From positions 2,329,630-2,393,629 of the forward strand of contig JNVV01000002.1 of NCBI GenBank assembly GCA_000733355.1: 64,000 bases of DNA, read 5' to 3'. The translations under genes and the position numbers were made by a program. The notes under the pieces are model-generated. The model ran no database searches and was not told the DNA's origin. It saw only the letters and a list, made by a program, of their open reading frames with translations. The stretch is from Falciphora oryzae. Lineage: Eukaryota > Ascomycota > Sordariomycetes > Magnaporthales > Magnaporthaceae. Shown here one piece after another: positions 32,769 to 43,900 of this stretch. Each line of letters starts with the position of its first letter. Positions within the stretch are counted from its first letter, which is position 1.

Positions 32769-34275
32769 ATGGCTGCTCCCGCCCACAAGTTCAAGGTCGC
32801 CGACCTCTCGCTGGCCGCTTTCGGCCGCAAGGAGATTGAGCTGGCCGAGAACGAGATGCCCGGTCTGATGCAGACCCGCCAGAAGTACGCTGCCGACCAG
32901 CCGCTCAAGGGCGCCCGCATCGCCGGCTGCCTGCACATGACCATCCAGACCGCTGTGCTGATCGAGACGCTGGTCGCTCTCGGCGCCGAGGTCACCTGGA
33001 CCTCGTGCAACATCTTCTCCACCCAGGACCACGCCGCCGCCGCCATCGCTGCTGCCGGCATCCCCGTCTTCGCCTGGAAGGGCGAGTCCGAGGAGGAGTA
33101 CAACTGGTGTCTGGAGCAGCAGCTGCTGGCCTTCAAGGACGGCAAGAAGCTGAACCTGATCCTCGACGACGGCGGCGACCTGACCCACCTCGTCCACGAC
33201 AAGTACCCCGAGATGCTCAAGGACTGCTTCGGCGTCTCCGAGGAGACCACCACGGGTGTCCACCACCTGTACAAGATGCTCAAGGAGGGCAAGCTACTGG
33301 TCCCGGCCATCAACGTCAACGACTCGGTCACCAAGTCCAAGTTCGACAACCTGTACGGCTGCCGCGAGTCGCTTGTCGACGGCATCAAGCGTGCGACCGA
33401 CGTCATGGTTGCCGGCAAGATCGCCGTCGTTGCCGGTTACGGCGACGTCGGCAAGGGCTGCGCCCAGGCCCTGCACTCGATGGGTGCCCGCGTCCTCGTG
33501 ACCGAGATTGACCCCATCAACGCTCTCCAGGCCGCCATGGCCGGCTACCAGGTCACCACCATGGAGAAGGCCGCCTCTGTCGGTCAGATCTTCGTCACCA
33601 CCACTGGCTGCCGTGACATCCTGGTCGGCAAGCACTTCGAGGCCATGCCCAACGACGCCATTGTCTGCAGTAAGTCGAGTTGCCCTGCTAGCCTCTGTTC
33701 CCCTTTCCCTGACCATAACGGCAACTGACACTACACCCCAACAACCACAGACATTGGCCACTTCGACATTGAGATCGACGTTGCCTGGCTCAAGGCCAAC
33801 GCCAAGAGCGTGTCCAACATCAAGCCCCAGGTCGACCGCTACCTGCTCGCCAACGGCCGCCACATCATCCTGCTTGCTGAGGGCCGCCTGGTCAACCTCG
33901 GCTGCGCCACCGGCCACTCGTCCTTCGTCATGTCGTGCTCCTTCACCAACCAGGTGCTGGCCCAGATCATGCTGTACAAGAACAGCGACGCGGCCTTCGC
34001 CCAGAAGTACGTCGAGTTCGCCAAGTCGGGCAAGCTCGAGAACAAGGTCTACGTTCTGCCCAAGATCCTGGACGAGGAGGTCGCCAAGCTGCACCTGGAC
34101 CACTGCAACGTCGAACTATCGACCCTCACGCCTGTCCAGGCCGAGTACCTCAGCCTGCCGGTCGAGGGCCCCTACAAGCCCGACCAGTACGTTTTATCCT
34201 GCAGTTCAATTTTACTCTCATATCTATGGCTCACAACCGTACTAACATTCTCCTCTCCACAGCTACCGCTACTAA
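32769..34275 (+). CDS. SAH1: S-adenosyl-L-homocysteine hydrolase
   Basis: Three exons, 32769-33669, 33751-34186 and 34263-34275, give 449 residues, the standard length. It reversibly hydrolyses SAH to homocysteine and adenosine using bound NAD+, sustaining methylation reactions in cytosol and nucleus. Visible features: [15 protein letters not shown] and [17 protein letters not shown] in the substrate domain, LDDGGDLTH, the NAD-binding GYGDVGKG at about residue 222-229, TTTGC, and the C-terminal PDHYRY. That last motif, which reaches into the neighbouring subunit's NAD site, is split: the third exon supplies only three codons and the stop. Introns have GTAAGT and GTACGT donors. Codon use is strongly biased to C-ending codons, consistent with high expression. 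Confidence 0.97.
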
Positions 34276-35019
34276 ATACCGATCTAATACTTCCTCTGCC
34301 GTGCTCGGCCACAATGGAGGGCTTTTCTCACACATCTCTTGGTTGCTGCGAGGCTCTGGGACCCTTCAACTGGGTTCCAGTTTGAGCCTTTGTGTTTGAC
34401 ACCGAAAGCACAGTGGATTTTCAACACAATATTGCATGATTAAAGGAGCATTGACTTTATGGTAAACTGGGAAAAACTACAACTTGGCAAAGGGGACAGG
34501 GTTCTGGGAGATCTGGGGCATGGCAACTGAACCATATTTTCAACAAAAGTTCGGCGTTGGCAGCAGTTTGATGATATCCCGTCTTTATTTAACCGAAAGA
34601 CGACATTTTCGAGAATTGAATCCCAGGACTGGCTTTTTAACATGCCAGAACAATGGCGCACACTTGGTTGGTTTTTTTGGTATTTGTCTTTGTATCTGCC
34701 CTGCCAACCCTATGAAACCAAGAGGGAAGAAACTGCCGAGTATTCCACCTGTCTGCGCACCATAGTTACCACGCAAATTTCATACTTAGATGAAGTGTGG
34801 TGTGGGGTGAACAGAATCCGTTCAGGTGCTTAAGGGGAGAGCCCGCTTCTTCGACTGCTACGGTGAGCATGTATGATGAGCAGGAGGACAGCACATGGGC
34901 GTGAAGGTATGGCCAAATCTTTCTCTAAAACTCTTGTCTATAAATTTGATATTACGCAGCAGGTAAACCTGGGCCAGCACCCTTCCACACAAGAATATGC
35001 CTCGGGGCACACCCCCGGC
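34276..35019. other. Intergenic between convergent genes
   Basis: 3' flanks of SAH hydrolase (+) and the hydroxyacid dehydrogenase (-). No gene seen. Confidence 0.5.
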
Positions 35020-36246
35020 TCAAAAGTCGAGGCCGCTCTGCTCGGGCACGTTTGTGAGCAGCCTCCCGCTCTGGACGGCGGCGGCGACGTTTGCGAGCGC
35101 CAGCTCCTCCATCTTCATCTGGGTCTCGACGGTGTGGGTGCCCATGTGCGGCACGAGCACGCACTTTTCGTTTGCGATCAAGCCCGGGTGGACCGTCGGC
35201 TCGTGCTCGTAGACGTCGAGCCCGGCCGAGGCGACGGTGCCGTCGCCGAGGGCGGCCACCAGGGCGGCCTCGTCCATGACGGCTCCCCGGGCCGTGTTGA
35301 CGACGACGACGCCGCGCTTCATCTTGGCGAACTCGGGGGCTCCGATTGTGTGTCTGGTTTTGGGCTGCAGGGAGGAGTCGTCAGTTTGGCCTTCTTCTCT
35401 CTTGCCTTTCCTTGGCGGTCCGTTCCCCATTATATCCTTACATTCAAAGGCAAGTTCAAACTCAAGACGTCGCTCTCGGCCAGCAGCCTGTCAAAGTCGA
35501 CGTACTCGGCGCCGCCGCACTCGGCCTCGAGCTCGGGCGCCAGGCGCGTCCTGTTGTAGTAGCGGATCCGCATGCCGAACACGGCCGCCTTCTTTGCCAT
35601 GTTGCGCCCGATGCCGCCCATGCCGAGGATTCCGAGTATTTTGCCCTGGGGGTCGTGGCCGAGCGCCGGGTGCGCGGCCCCGGATCTCCCCCGCCACTCG
35701 CCCCTCCGCAGCGCCGCCATGCCGCCCGCCAGGTTGCGCAGGGCGCCCAGCATCAGGAAGATGCCGACGTCGGCCGTGGCGTCGTCGACGGCCGAGGGCG
35801 TGTTGCTCACGCGGACGCCGCGCGCCGTGCAGGCGGCCACGTCGACCTGGTCGTAGCCGGCGCCGTTGTGGCAGACGAAGCGCAGGGACGCGGGCAGCGC
35901 GGCCACGAGCTCGGCGTCTACTTTCCCCGTGACCTTGACGCTGTCGAAGGTGCGGTAGGCCGCGACCACGCCGTCGAGCCGCCCGCCGGGTCTGCACTCG
36001 GCTATGAAGGCGGCGCGGTCCCGGGACTCGGGCGCCAGCACCTCGGCCACCTTTTCCAGCTCGGCGAGGGCCGAGGCGGCGCTGGGTTTCGTGGCGGCCG
36101 ATGGACCGTCATGTTAGCTCAGCCGTCTGCGTTACTAGGGAGTCGAACTGGGCGTGGCGAGCTCGCCCCCGAGTGTGCAGTCCTTACAGCTCAACCTCGC
36201 CCAGCACCAGCACCTTCGGCCGCGAGCCAGGAGTTTCCCCTCCCAT
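35020..36246 (-). CDS. D-isomer-specific 2-hydroxyacid dehydrogenase
   Basis: Three exons, 36246-36188, 36081-35442 and 35364-35020, give 347 residues. The family reduces 2-oxoacids such as glyoxylate or hydroxypyruvate with NAD(P)H. The Rossmann motif is GMGGIG in ILGMGGIGRNMAKKAAVFGM. Catalytic features are the Arg in NTARGAVMDE, the Glu in LDVYEHEP and the His in VPHMGTHT. Exon 1 encodes MGGETPGSRPKVLVLGEVE, the first beta strand; it was recovered from a consensus donor (GTAAGG) and a GCTAAC branch site, since the main exon lacks an ATG. The His-Met-Gly-Thr variant of the usual HxGSAT is common in the fungal glyoxylate reductase branch. Substrate unknown. Confidence 0.88.
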
Positions 36247-37485
36247 CCTCGGCGGCGTTGGAAATTATCCGAGAAAACTGCCCGTTCGCTTCTGCAGGGG
36301 ACGCACGAGAGTTCCTCGCGAGCTTCAATCAGGCTCGTGGGAAATATGCGTTGTGTGGGCGGTTGGGCAATATCGCAGCCGAGCTATCGGATGCAGGACC
36401 GGGACTCTTCGGCGGGTAGGTATCGTCACAGTGTGACACCAAGTCGGGGTACCTCTAGCTGGCAACGCTCAATTGTATACCTGTCTTGTGTACGAGCGCT
36501 TGTTATGGAGCTGCCACCCAAGACTGAGCACAGGTGGGGGTTTGGGAAACCATCAGCGACTGTCTGGTGGAGCTTTCCCGGAGAGTTATTCGCGCGACCA
36601 TCCATGTCAACTTGACCAATTTCGTTATCGTGTAAGTCCAGCAGTACTCAGTCAGGCCAAGGGCGCGGGCAGGGCGCAATCGGCGAGGCGGGGTCCAACC
36701 AAAGCGTGGAGAAAGACGCCGGAATATTGCAGGCCCCTGCGGCCGCTTCCGATACCGCAGCCTACCCCGACGCGAGCCGGAAGAAGATCCACTCGGATCT
36801 AAGCGACACCGACTGGCGACAGCCTCATCCTTTGCCTTCTCCGCTCTCGGATGGAAGGCGGGGAATGAAAGAACCTCAAAGACCTGACCTGTTGCGAAAT
36901 CAAGGGATATGAAAAGGGTAGAGTGTGAGGCTGTGAAAAGAGTCAGGAGAGGGGAAACAAAAAGACGCGAAAACGGCCAAGAGGCTGCTGTCAAGTCGGA
37001 GCGAGATTTCAAAAATTTGTCTGCTTTCTCTCCTTCTTTTTGTTGGCGAGATCTATGGCAGGCCTCTCTATTCCTTCATCGCGAGTCCACTTCTCCTGAC
37101 TGCCAGACACCATTGACAAATATGCCGCAGGCATCATCCACACTGATTCCTCCAGGCAGCTCCCATGCTGCCGATCCATCTAATGCCGAAAAGAAAGGGG
37201 GTGAACTTTTGTACAAGGGCAGATGGGTATTTACAATAAGTTAAAACTAAAATCAGATTATGGGTGGTCATGAAGGGTCATGTATCCCGGGTTGGTCGGC
37301 CGGGATCGATGCCAGTACAGAGAGGTGCGTTGATGTGTGGGTGGACTTGCGTGGGATCCTATTTTTTTTTTAGCCGTGGCAAAGCTGAGGGATTCGGTTG
37401 CAAAGGACGGTTAGAGGAGAAGAGCAATTAGGTTAGTTCGTCGGTAGGTGATTGACAGTGACGAATGGTGTTTGACGAAATAGAT
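36247..37485. other. Intergenic, about 1.2 kb
   Basis: Upstream of the dehydrogenase (-) and downstream of the Zn2Cys6 factor (-). Frames here have no recognisable features. Confidence 0.45.
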
Positions 37486-40400
37486 TCATGTAGGGCGACG
37501 GGAAATGTTGACCCCAGGCGAGACGAATGCCTTGGCCGCCAGCTCAGCAAACCTCCTGACTACATTTGTCGTGCCACCGGGCGTCCGTGCCTCGTCGCGG
37601 ATGAACTGGGCTGCGACGGCTAGCCTGTTACGCGGGTCACCCTCGTCCAGGTGCTGCGGCAGCGAGTTCTCGTAGCCAGCCGGGTACCTAGGGGCGAGTT
37701 CGCGAAGGACGGCAATAGAGTAGAGCACGTCGCGGTTCTCGCGGCCATCCAGCAGGTTCCGGATGCGCGTCAGGGCAGCATCCCGCTGCTGTTGGGACGC
37801 TCCCGTGGCCTGCGGCTGCGGCTCGCCCAGACGCAGGTACTCGGCCAGATAGTACCAAAACTCGGCTTCGCGGATGCGGTGGACGTCACCCCGTCGTGGG
37901 GGCGGGATGCAGGGGTTGTTGGTCAGGTAGGTTCCCGAGAGGAGAGTCTCGAACACAGAGACCCTATTACGGGCCTCAGCGGCGTTGTCGGCAGCCAAGG
38001 GTTCATCCGTGGCAGGGTTCGTGGCCACAGGCACCGAGTACGCGAGCGAGGCCAGGTTCCAGACCACGCGGGTCTCGATGACGCCAGGAGCAGCCATGCG
38101 GGCGGCGTCGGCGACCTTGATGGGCGAGACGGCGGCGGCCAGGAAGCTCGCAAGGAGGTTCATAAGCGCCGTGTTCTGGCTCAGGACACTGATGGGATTG
38201 TGGCCGTCCGGCCTGAAATTGAACCAGGACGTCTCAAAAAAGGCCGTCAAGCCAGGGACGTAGATTTCGTAGTAGAGCTTGATGATCTCGTCAAGCGCCT
38301 CCTTGGTCGGCAGCGACTGCGGCGGCGGGGGTGCAGGACCCCCGAGTGCGACAAGCTCATCGACTTTCATCTTCTTTGCTGGAGGACTAGCGCAAGTCAA
38401 TGCCGTCTCCGGCCAGCCTATTGCCTTCTATCGTGCTGCACGCTGCGCTTGCGGTGAGGATCGGCAACCATGCACTGGGCCTCAGGACAACCTGGGCGGC
38501 GGGCTGGGGAAGTAAAATGGGCTGCCACCTCTATATTGCGTATTTGAGGAAGCGTGCTGGCCACCCGAGCCGGTCGAACCTGTGTCGAGCGCAGGGTCGA
38601 TGGCGCCGCCAGAGTAGTCGACGTTGGAAGTCAACGTGGAGCCGGCAGTATCGTACTGATGGCTCTGCACAGGCGGATAGCTGCTGGGCACGACGGTGGG
38701 CTGGTGCCCGTAGGGACTGGAGCTGGGGCTGTTGGTGCTGGAGGTGGGAGGGCCTCCAGTGAGGGGCGGAGGCTGCTGCTGGTCCTGTTGGTGATGGTGC
38801 TGCTGCTGCTCGGACTGCTGCTGCTGCAGCGGCTGTGCGGGTGGCGGCACCGAGGGTGCGCCGCCGTGATTTGGCGCTGGCTGAATGGCTGACGGGCCGG
38901 GCGGGGTCTGCTTGAAGATCGGGTCGTAGCCGGCGCAATCGCGCTTGGACTTTTTGCAGTTGTTGCACGTCGGATGCGTCTCGTCGCACTGTCCGAGATC
39001 CAGGGCGTGTTGTCAGCAAGCTTGTTTGTGCACGATCGAGTCAAGGTTTTGGTGTACTGGCTGTGTTGCGCTGAGCTTGTGCTGCCGTGTTGCGTCAAAG
39101 CCGGCTGAACTTTGACGTCCAAGGTGGGGTAAGGATTTGGGGTGGGTGTGTGCGAGAGGACGGCTGCCGGGGTGGAAAAGCAAAAATGCAAAAACCAAAA
39201 ATTCCCCATGAATAAAACACAGAATAAAAGCCGGGGGTATGCCCGCGATGGCTAGCTGGGCCTTGGGGTTCTTCGGGAGACACGACGACTGGATCGATTG
39301 ACGGCTCGCTTGCGGCAGCTCTAGCACCAAGCGAACGTCAAGCGACCTCAAGCGAGGAGCAGAACAAATCGTCCGCTTGGAAGATCTCGCCAATAACGCG
39401 ACAGGCCGAGGAGCAGAAAAAAAAGAAAGAAAAAAAAAAGCAAGGCAATCTTTCCGCTCCCCAACGACAACCCTCGTCTGTCTCGCACAATAAAATGTGC
39501 GTTTTGCACTATACCCATCAATTGAGCCGCCGCCGTCCGCTACCGGCCAAATACACCGGACCTGGGCAAACCAGCCCGGGAAAAGGAACGGGACCTGTCT
39601 TGATGCGACTGGGAGGGGAGAACGGCAAAGGAGAAGCGAGGCGCCGTGACGGCTCGACGTACCTTTATCCTTCGTTTCCTGCAGGTTAGACAGCCCGTCT
39701 TTGTGCGGCGCTTAATATCCTGTTTGCGATTGCGAATAACCGACTCGTCAGCGACCCTGTCGTTTGACCATCTGTCCTCGCCAGAATGCGACCGAAGAAG
39801 AGCCAACACGCACACGGCCGGCCCGAGAAACCCACTCGAGCCGCAACCGCGCCCACACACACACCACCTCCGACTCCGTTATCTCGTACCTTTTTGTGTC
39901 GCCCGCCACTGAGGCTCAGCCTGGGGTCACCCATGGGGAACGCCATGCGCAGGTCCGCGTGGTGCATCGCGTACGGGTGCATCGCCATGTGCGCGGGCTG
40001 CGGGTAATACGCAGCCATCGCTGGCGTCATGCCCATCGCCTGCGGATGGTGCTGATGCGGGTGCGGGTGCTGGTGCGGGTGCTGCTGGTGCTGAGCCTGC
40101 TGGTGCTGGTGATGCTGCAGCGGATCCAGACTCCGCATGCTCGGCAGCGCCAAGGCCGAGTTTGGTGGCAGCGGCTGGGGCGTGCGGTACGGATCCGGGG
40201 GCTGCGTCGTCACGGACGGGTAGCCGTACGGGCCGCCCGGGTTCATCGATGGCGGCGAGTACGCTGGCTGTCCGGGGTAGCCGACGTGTTGCTGCTGGTG
40301 CTGGCGAGCGTGCCCGTGCGGCGGGGGAGCGTTGGACATGGGAGCGGGTGAGTAGGAGGACGCGAAGCCCTCGTTTCCATTCGCTTCGATGGTTGACGAG

Positions 40401-40981
40401 GAGGCGGTCGAGGTTCCGTCCGTGTGGCCGTTGGCGAAGTACCGTGAGGGTGCTTCTCGAGGGTGAGCTGCTTCCGTCGCAAAGGCAAAATCAGCTGTAC
40501 CGGGCCGTTGGACAGGGTCGTCGGCCGGGGTGGTGTTGGTGGTGGTGATGGTAGTGACAGTGGTGCAGGAGCTCCTTCGATCGTGCGCAGTGGGATAAGA
40601 GGTAATGACAGTAGTTGACGCAACGGTCGGGGCAGGAGTGGATGGGACAGAGGCGGTCGAGGTCGTCGCCGACTCGATCGGGGCGGTGGCAGCCGGCGAG
40701 GGGAGGTTGAACTCGACGGGCGCAGCCGCAGCAGGGAGAGCTTCGATGGTCGGCGGCGCGTGGAGGAGTAGGTGTTTTTGTGTCAGCTGGCTCCCCGGCT
40801 CTTGTGCATGATGAAGGCGAGCTTGGGCTTGCTGCTGCTGCTGCTGCTGCTGCTTCTCCGGCTCCGGCTTCAGCTTCTCCAGCTCCAGCAACGCCTTTTC
40901 ATGGCCCTTTTCCAGGTCCTGGTCCTGGTCCTGTTCCTCCTTGAGAGGGGACGGAGCAGTGCCAGGAGAAGGATGTGCCAT
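37486..40981 (-). CDS. Zn2Cys6 transcription factor with long N-terminal extension
   Basis: Four exons, 40981-39890, 39719-39663, 38988-38492 and 38386-37486, give 848 residues. Residues 1 to about 364 are low complexity: a poly-Gln run, Ser/Thr/Pro-rich, then His/Gln/Pro-rich sequence. The zinc cluster (about 374-401) is assembled across an intron: KTGCLTCRKRRIK from a 57-nt exon and CDETHPTCNNCKKSKRDC from the next, spacing CX2CX6CX6CX2CX6C. A basic residue-rich stretch precedes it (DIKRRTK). After a Gln/Pro/Ser-rich linker comes a helical C-terminal domain (KEALDEIIKLYYEIYVPGL, WNLASLAYSVPV), probably a regulatory region. It resembles fungal factors of the RfeD-like group, but I cannot assign an orthologue. 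Nuclear DNA-binding regulator, targets unknown. The final intron's donor (GTTGTC) is weak. Confidence 0.85.
38989..39662 (-). other. Long intron splitting the zinc cluster
   Basis: A 674-nt phase-0 intron between RRIK and CDETHPT, donor GTACGT and acceptor GGACAG. It is five to ten times longer than the other introns in the window and contains no supportable gene. Confidence 0.75.
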
Positions 40982-43900
40982 TTCGGGGGACGGTTTTATT
41001 TAATTAGATTTTTTTTTTATGGAGCCCACGATTCCTGACCAGGGGAGGCAGACGCGACCCTGGGCCGGGTTTCCTACGGTGGGTGATGCGTGCGTCGTGG
41101 TGGTGTTGTGCTGTGCTGGAGGCAGGTGGTGGCCGCGGTGGTGGTGGTCCTCGCCTGCGCGGAGGGTGTGCGATTTGGACGGGCAGGGTGGCGTGGCTGT
41201 CAATCAATCAATTCAATCCAGTAATCAATCGCCCTCTTTTCTGCCTGTGCTTGCAATGCACAGGGCAATCAAGCAATGCAGCGAGAAATTGGCAGCTCAG
41301 GTACGAAGTCGTGAAATGTCCATGGCTCCATTTGGACTAGCGTGGGGTTTCTCCTTTCCTAGGGTGGCATGGTGTGTCCCATAGTTTGTGTTTTATCTGA
41401 CGTTTCTTTTTTTCCTTTTTACCTTCTTTTTTTATTCTTTAATTTTTTTCCGCCTCGGGTTGTTTTCTTGCGAGCCGGCAAGGAAGGGAAGGGGGTGGTG
41501 CCTGCCCATGGAAGGTCGCCTGTGCTGTGGTCCCTATTATTATTATTATTATTATTATTATTTTCTTTGTGCTTGTCTCCAGACGGGACCGCTCACCCCA
41601 CCGCCCCCAATCCCAAGTATTAACTCGTGTTAGGTTATTATTGCATTGTCGATGTTGGCTCGATAGGCGATTGACCACTCTAAATTCCAATCCCGGAACC
41701 TAGCCGCCACACGACCTGTCAACAAGCCCATTTTGACAGCTCCCGCCCCTCTGCGCACATACTAGGTCCATGTCGCACATACCTCTCTGCTGGCTGGCAG
41801 ATGGATGCGACCAGAGATGTGAAATCGGAGGGTTTCGATGTCACACAGTCCTGCCGACGGCCGAGTTTCTAGTTTCTCCTGTCAGTGCACTGGATGCAAC
41901 CGCTCCAGTTCTGTCGTCCTTGCCGGTCCGCCCAAGCTCCTGAACAACGGGCAAAAACGGTTCCATGGCTGCGCAGCCCGGCCCTTGCTCGACGCAGCGT
42001 GCGCCCAAAGCGGCCTAGCGGCGCCTGTCCCCAGGCGTGCCATTTGGGCCCCCCGGCGGGCCAAATGTCAATGGGACCCTGTGGGCTGGGTGGCGTGCGT
42101 CCTTCCCTTGGACTGGGTGCACCCACCTGCTGGCCCACCTGGATAAGGCGTCCTGACTCTGGGCCCGGCCACCCTGGAAGGAGACAAGAGCCAGGTCACC
42201 CGCGAATCCACAGCGGGCAGCCAACAGGCTGCTTTCCTCATGACCAGAGCGAGGCCTCGCGGTGTGGGACCGTCAAAAAGGGGGGCAGGGGGTGGCCGAG
42301 GGGCGAAAGGGTGTCCATATTCAGGGCGCCGCTGGTTGCGTGCGAGAATGTCGGAGTCGCAAAGGTAAGAAGCAAATGACAGGAGAAGGGGGAAGGAAAG
42401 TGAAGGGGACGACATCATTCATCGTTCCGAAGTGCTGGGTAGACTCATGTTCGAGGGTGCTTGACGTGAGCAACAGCACAGTCCAGTCGGTGTACGTGTA
42501 CGTCCGGGTCCAGACTTCCCCTCCCAACCCCATAAGTAATAAGCAAGAGACCGCCCAGGGGCGGGAGGGCAAGGTGATTTCGAGCCTCCAGATCCAACCT
42601 TGTTCGCTGTCGGCCGGCGAGCCGATGGGTGTCTACCCGTCAATTGAAAATCGGTGTACATGACACCGCATACGTGCGTCGCACATGCTGGAGGTACCTC
42701 CACCACCACCAAGCTACCTTAGCTTAGCTCCGACCATGGGTCAAGGACGGATCCGAAGAATGCATGACTGTCGCACGGCCCTTTTCCTTTCCCTTCCTGC
42801 AGGGAGGGGGCGGGCGCGGGCTGGAGCGAGCGAATGTTTGCCATAATACTCCATGTTATGGGGATCACTGGCGGCTTGTGTTCAAGCGTGCTGGCGCAGT
42901 AAGGCGATCTATTGACCGCGCCCGCCGATCGTCGAACGAGAATAGCTGGACACAGAGAGAGACCGGGCAGACGCGAGGGGAAAAGAAGGACGCAAGAAAA
43001 AAGAAAAAAAAAAAAAAAAGAAAAAAAAGAAGGCAGCACTGTGGTTAGGAAAGGGGCTGGGCACGGTGGGACTGGGGCAGGATACGGCCAGCCGACTGGT
43101 GGAAGCTGGCAGAAAACGGCCCCATGCACTGACATGTGGATGTGGGGAAAGCTGTGCATCTGTCAGTGCAGCCTCATCGGCTTCTCCTGACTGTTCCCGA
43201 AGTGCCCCGTCCACTGCCACCTCCTGGGAGCGCGCGTGCGCGGGCGGGTTTCGACACTGCCTCAATTGCGTCGCTGCCGTTGCGCTCTCGTCGCGTGTCG
43301 TACTTCGCAAACGGCAGAGGCGTCGTACGGCTGCTACACCTAACGTTGGATGTCGCTCCCTACCTAGGGGCAGACCCCGTTGGACAAGCCCCTTGGGGGC
43401 CCATCTCCACGGTGTGCTCTCTCGACCCTGGCCTTCCCTGACCGGCCGAGCAGGGAACCAGGCTCGAGACCCGGCGGGCAGCCGTGCAGCTGTCCAGTGG
43501 CAGCAGATGCTGGGCTGGGGCTGGCTATTTTATTGCCTTGGACGTATTGGGTAGGTGCTCGTTCCTTAGCGCTCTCCGCATGACGGCGTGGCGCGGGAGC
43601 TTTGACGTCCCTGCTCGCCAGTGAAAGGGGAGGCCCGGCCTGGCAGCCAGCCGCCCAGGAACGGAACCCTGGGCCGATGTTAAAACGGACGTCAGCTTTG
43701 GGGCAAGATGGCCGGCCGATACGCCCTCTCTTTTTTTTTTTTTTTTTTCCCTCCTTCGCTGCCTCTTTTTTTGTGGGTGTCATGTCATGTCATTCCGAGG
43801 CGGTGGGTGGTCCGAGTGGTGCAGCACCCATGGCTGCGGTGGCGGCCGGCGGGGATGGCCCAATGCACACAAAAACGCCGGCCAGGGGGCGCCAGGGCAC

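Noticed and set aside
33294..34103. 269-residue frame antisense to SAH hydrolase
   Set aside because: Shadow of a strongly codon-biased gene.
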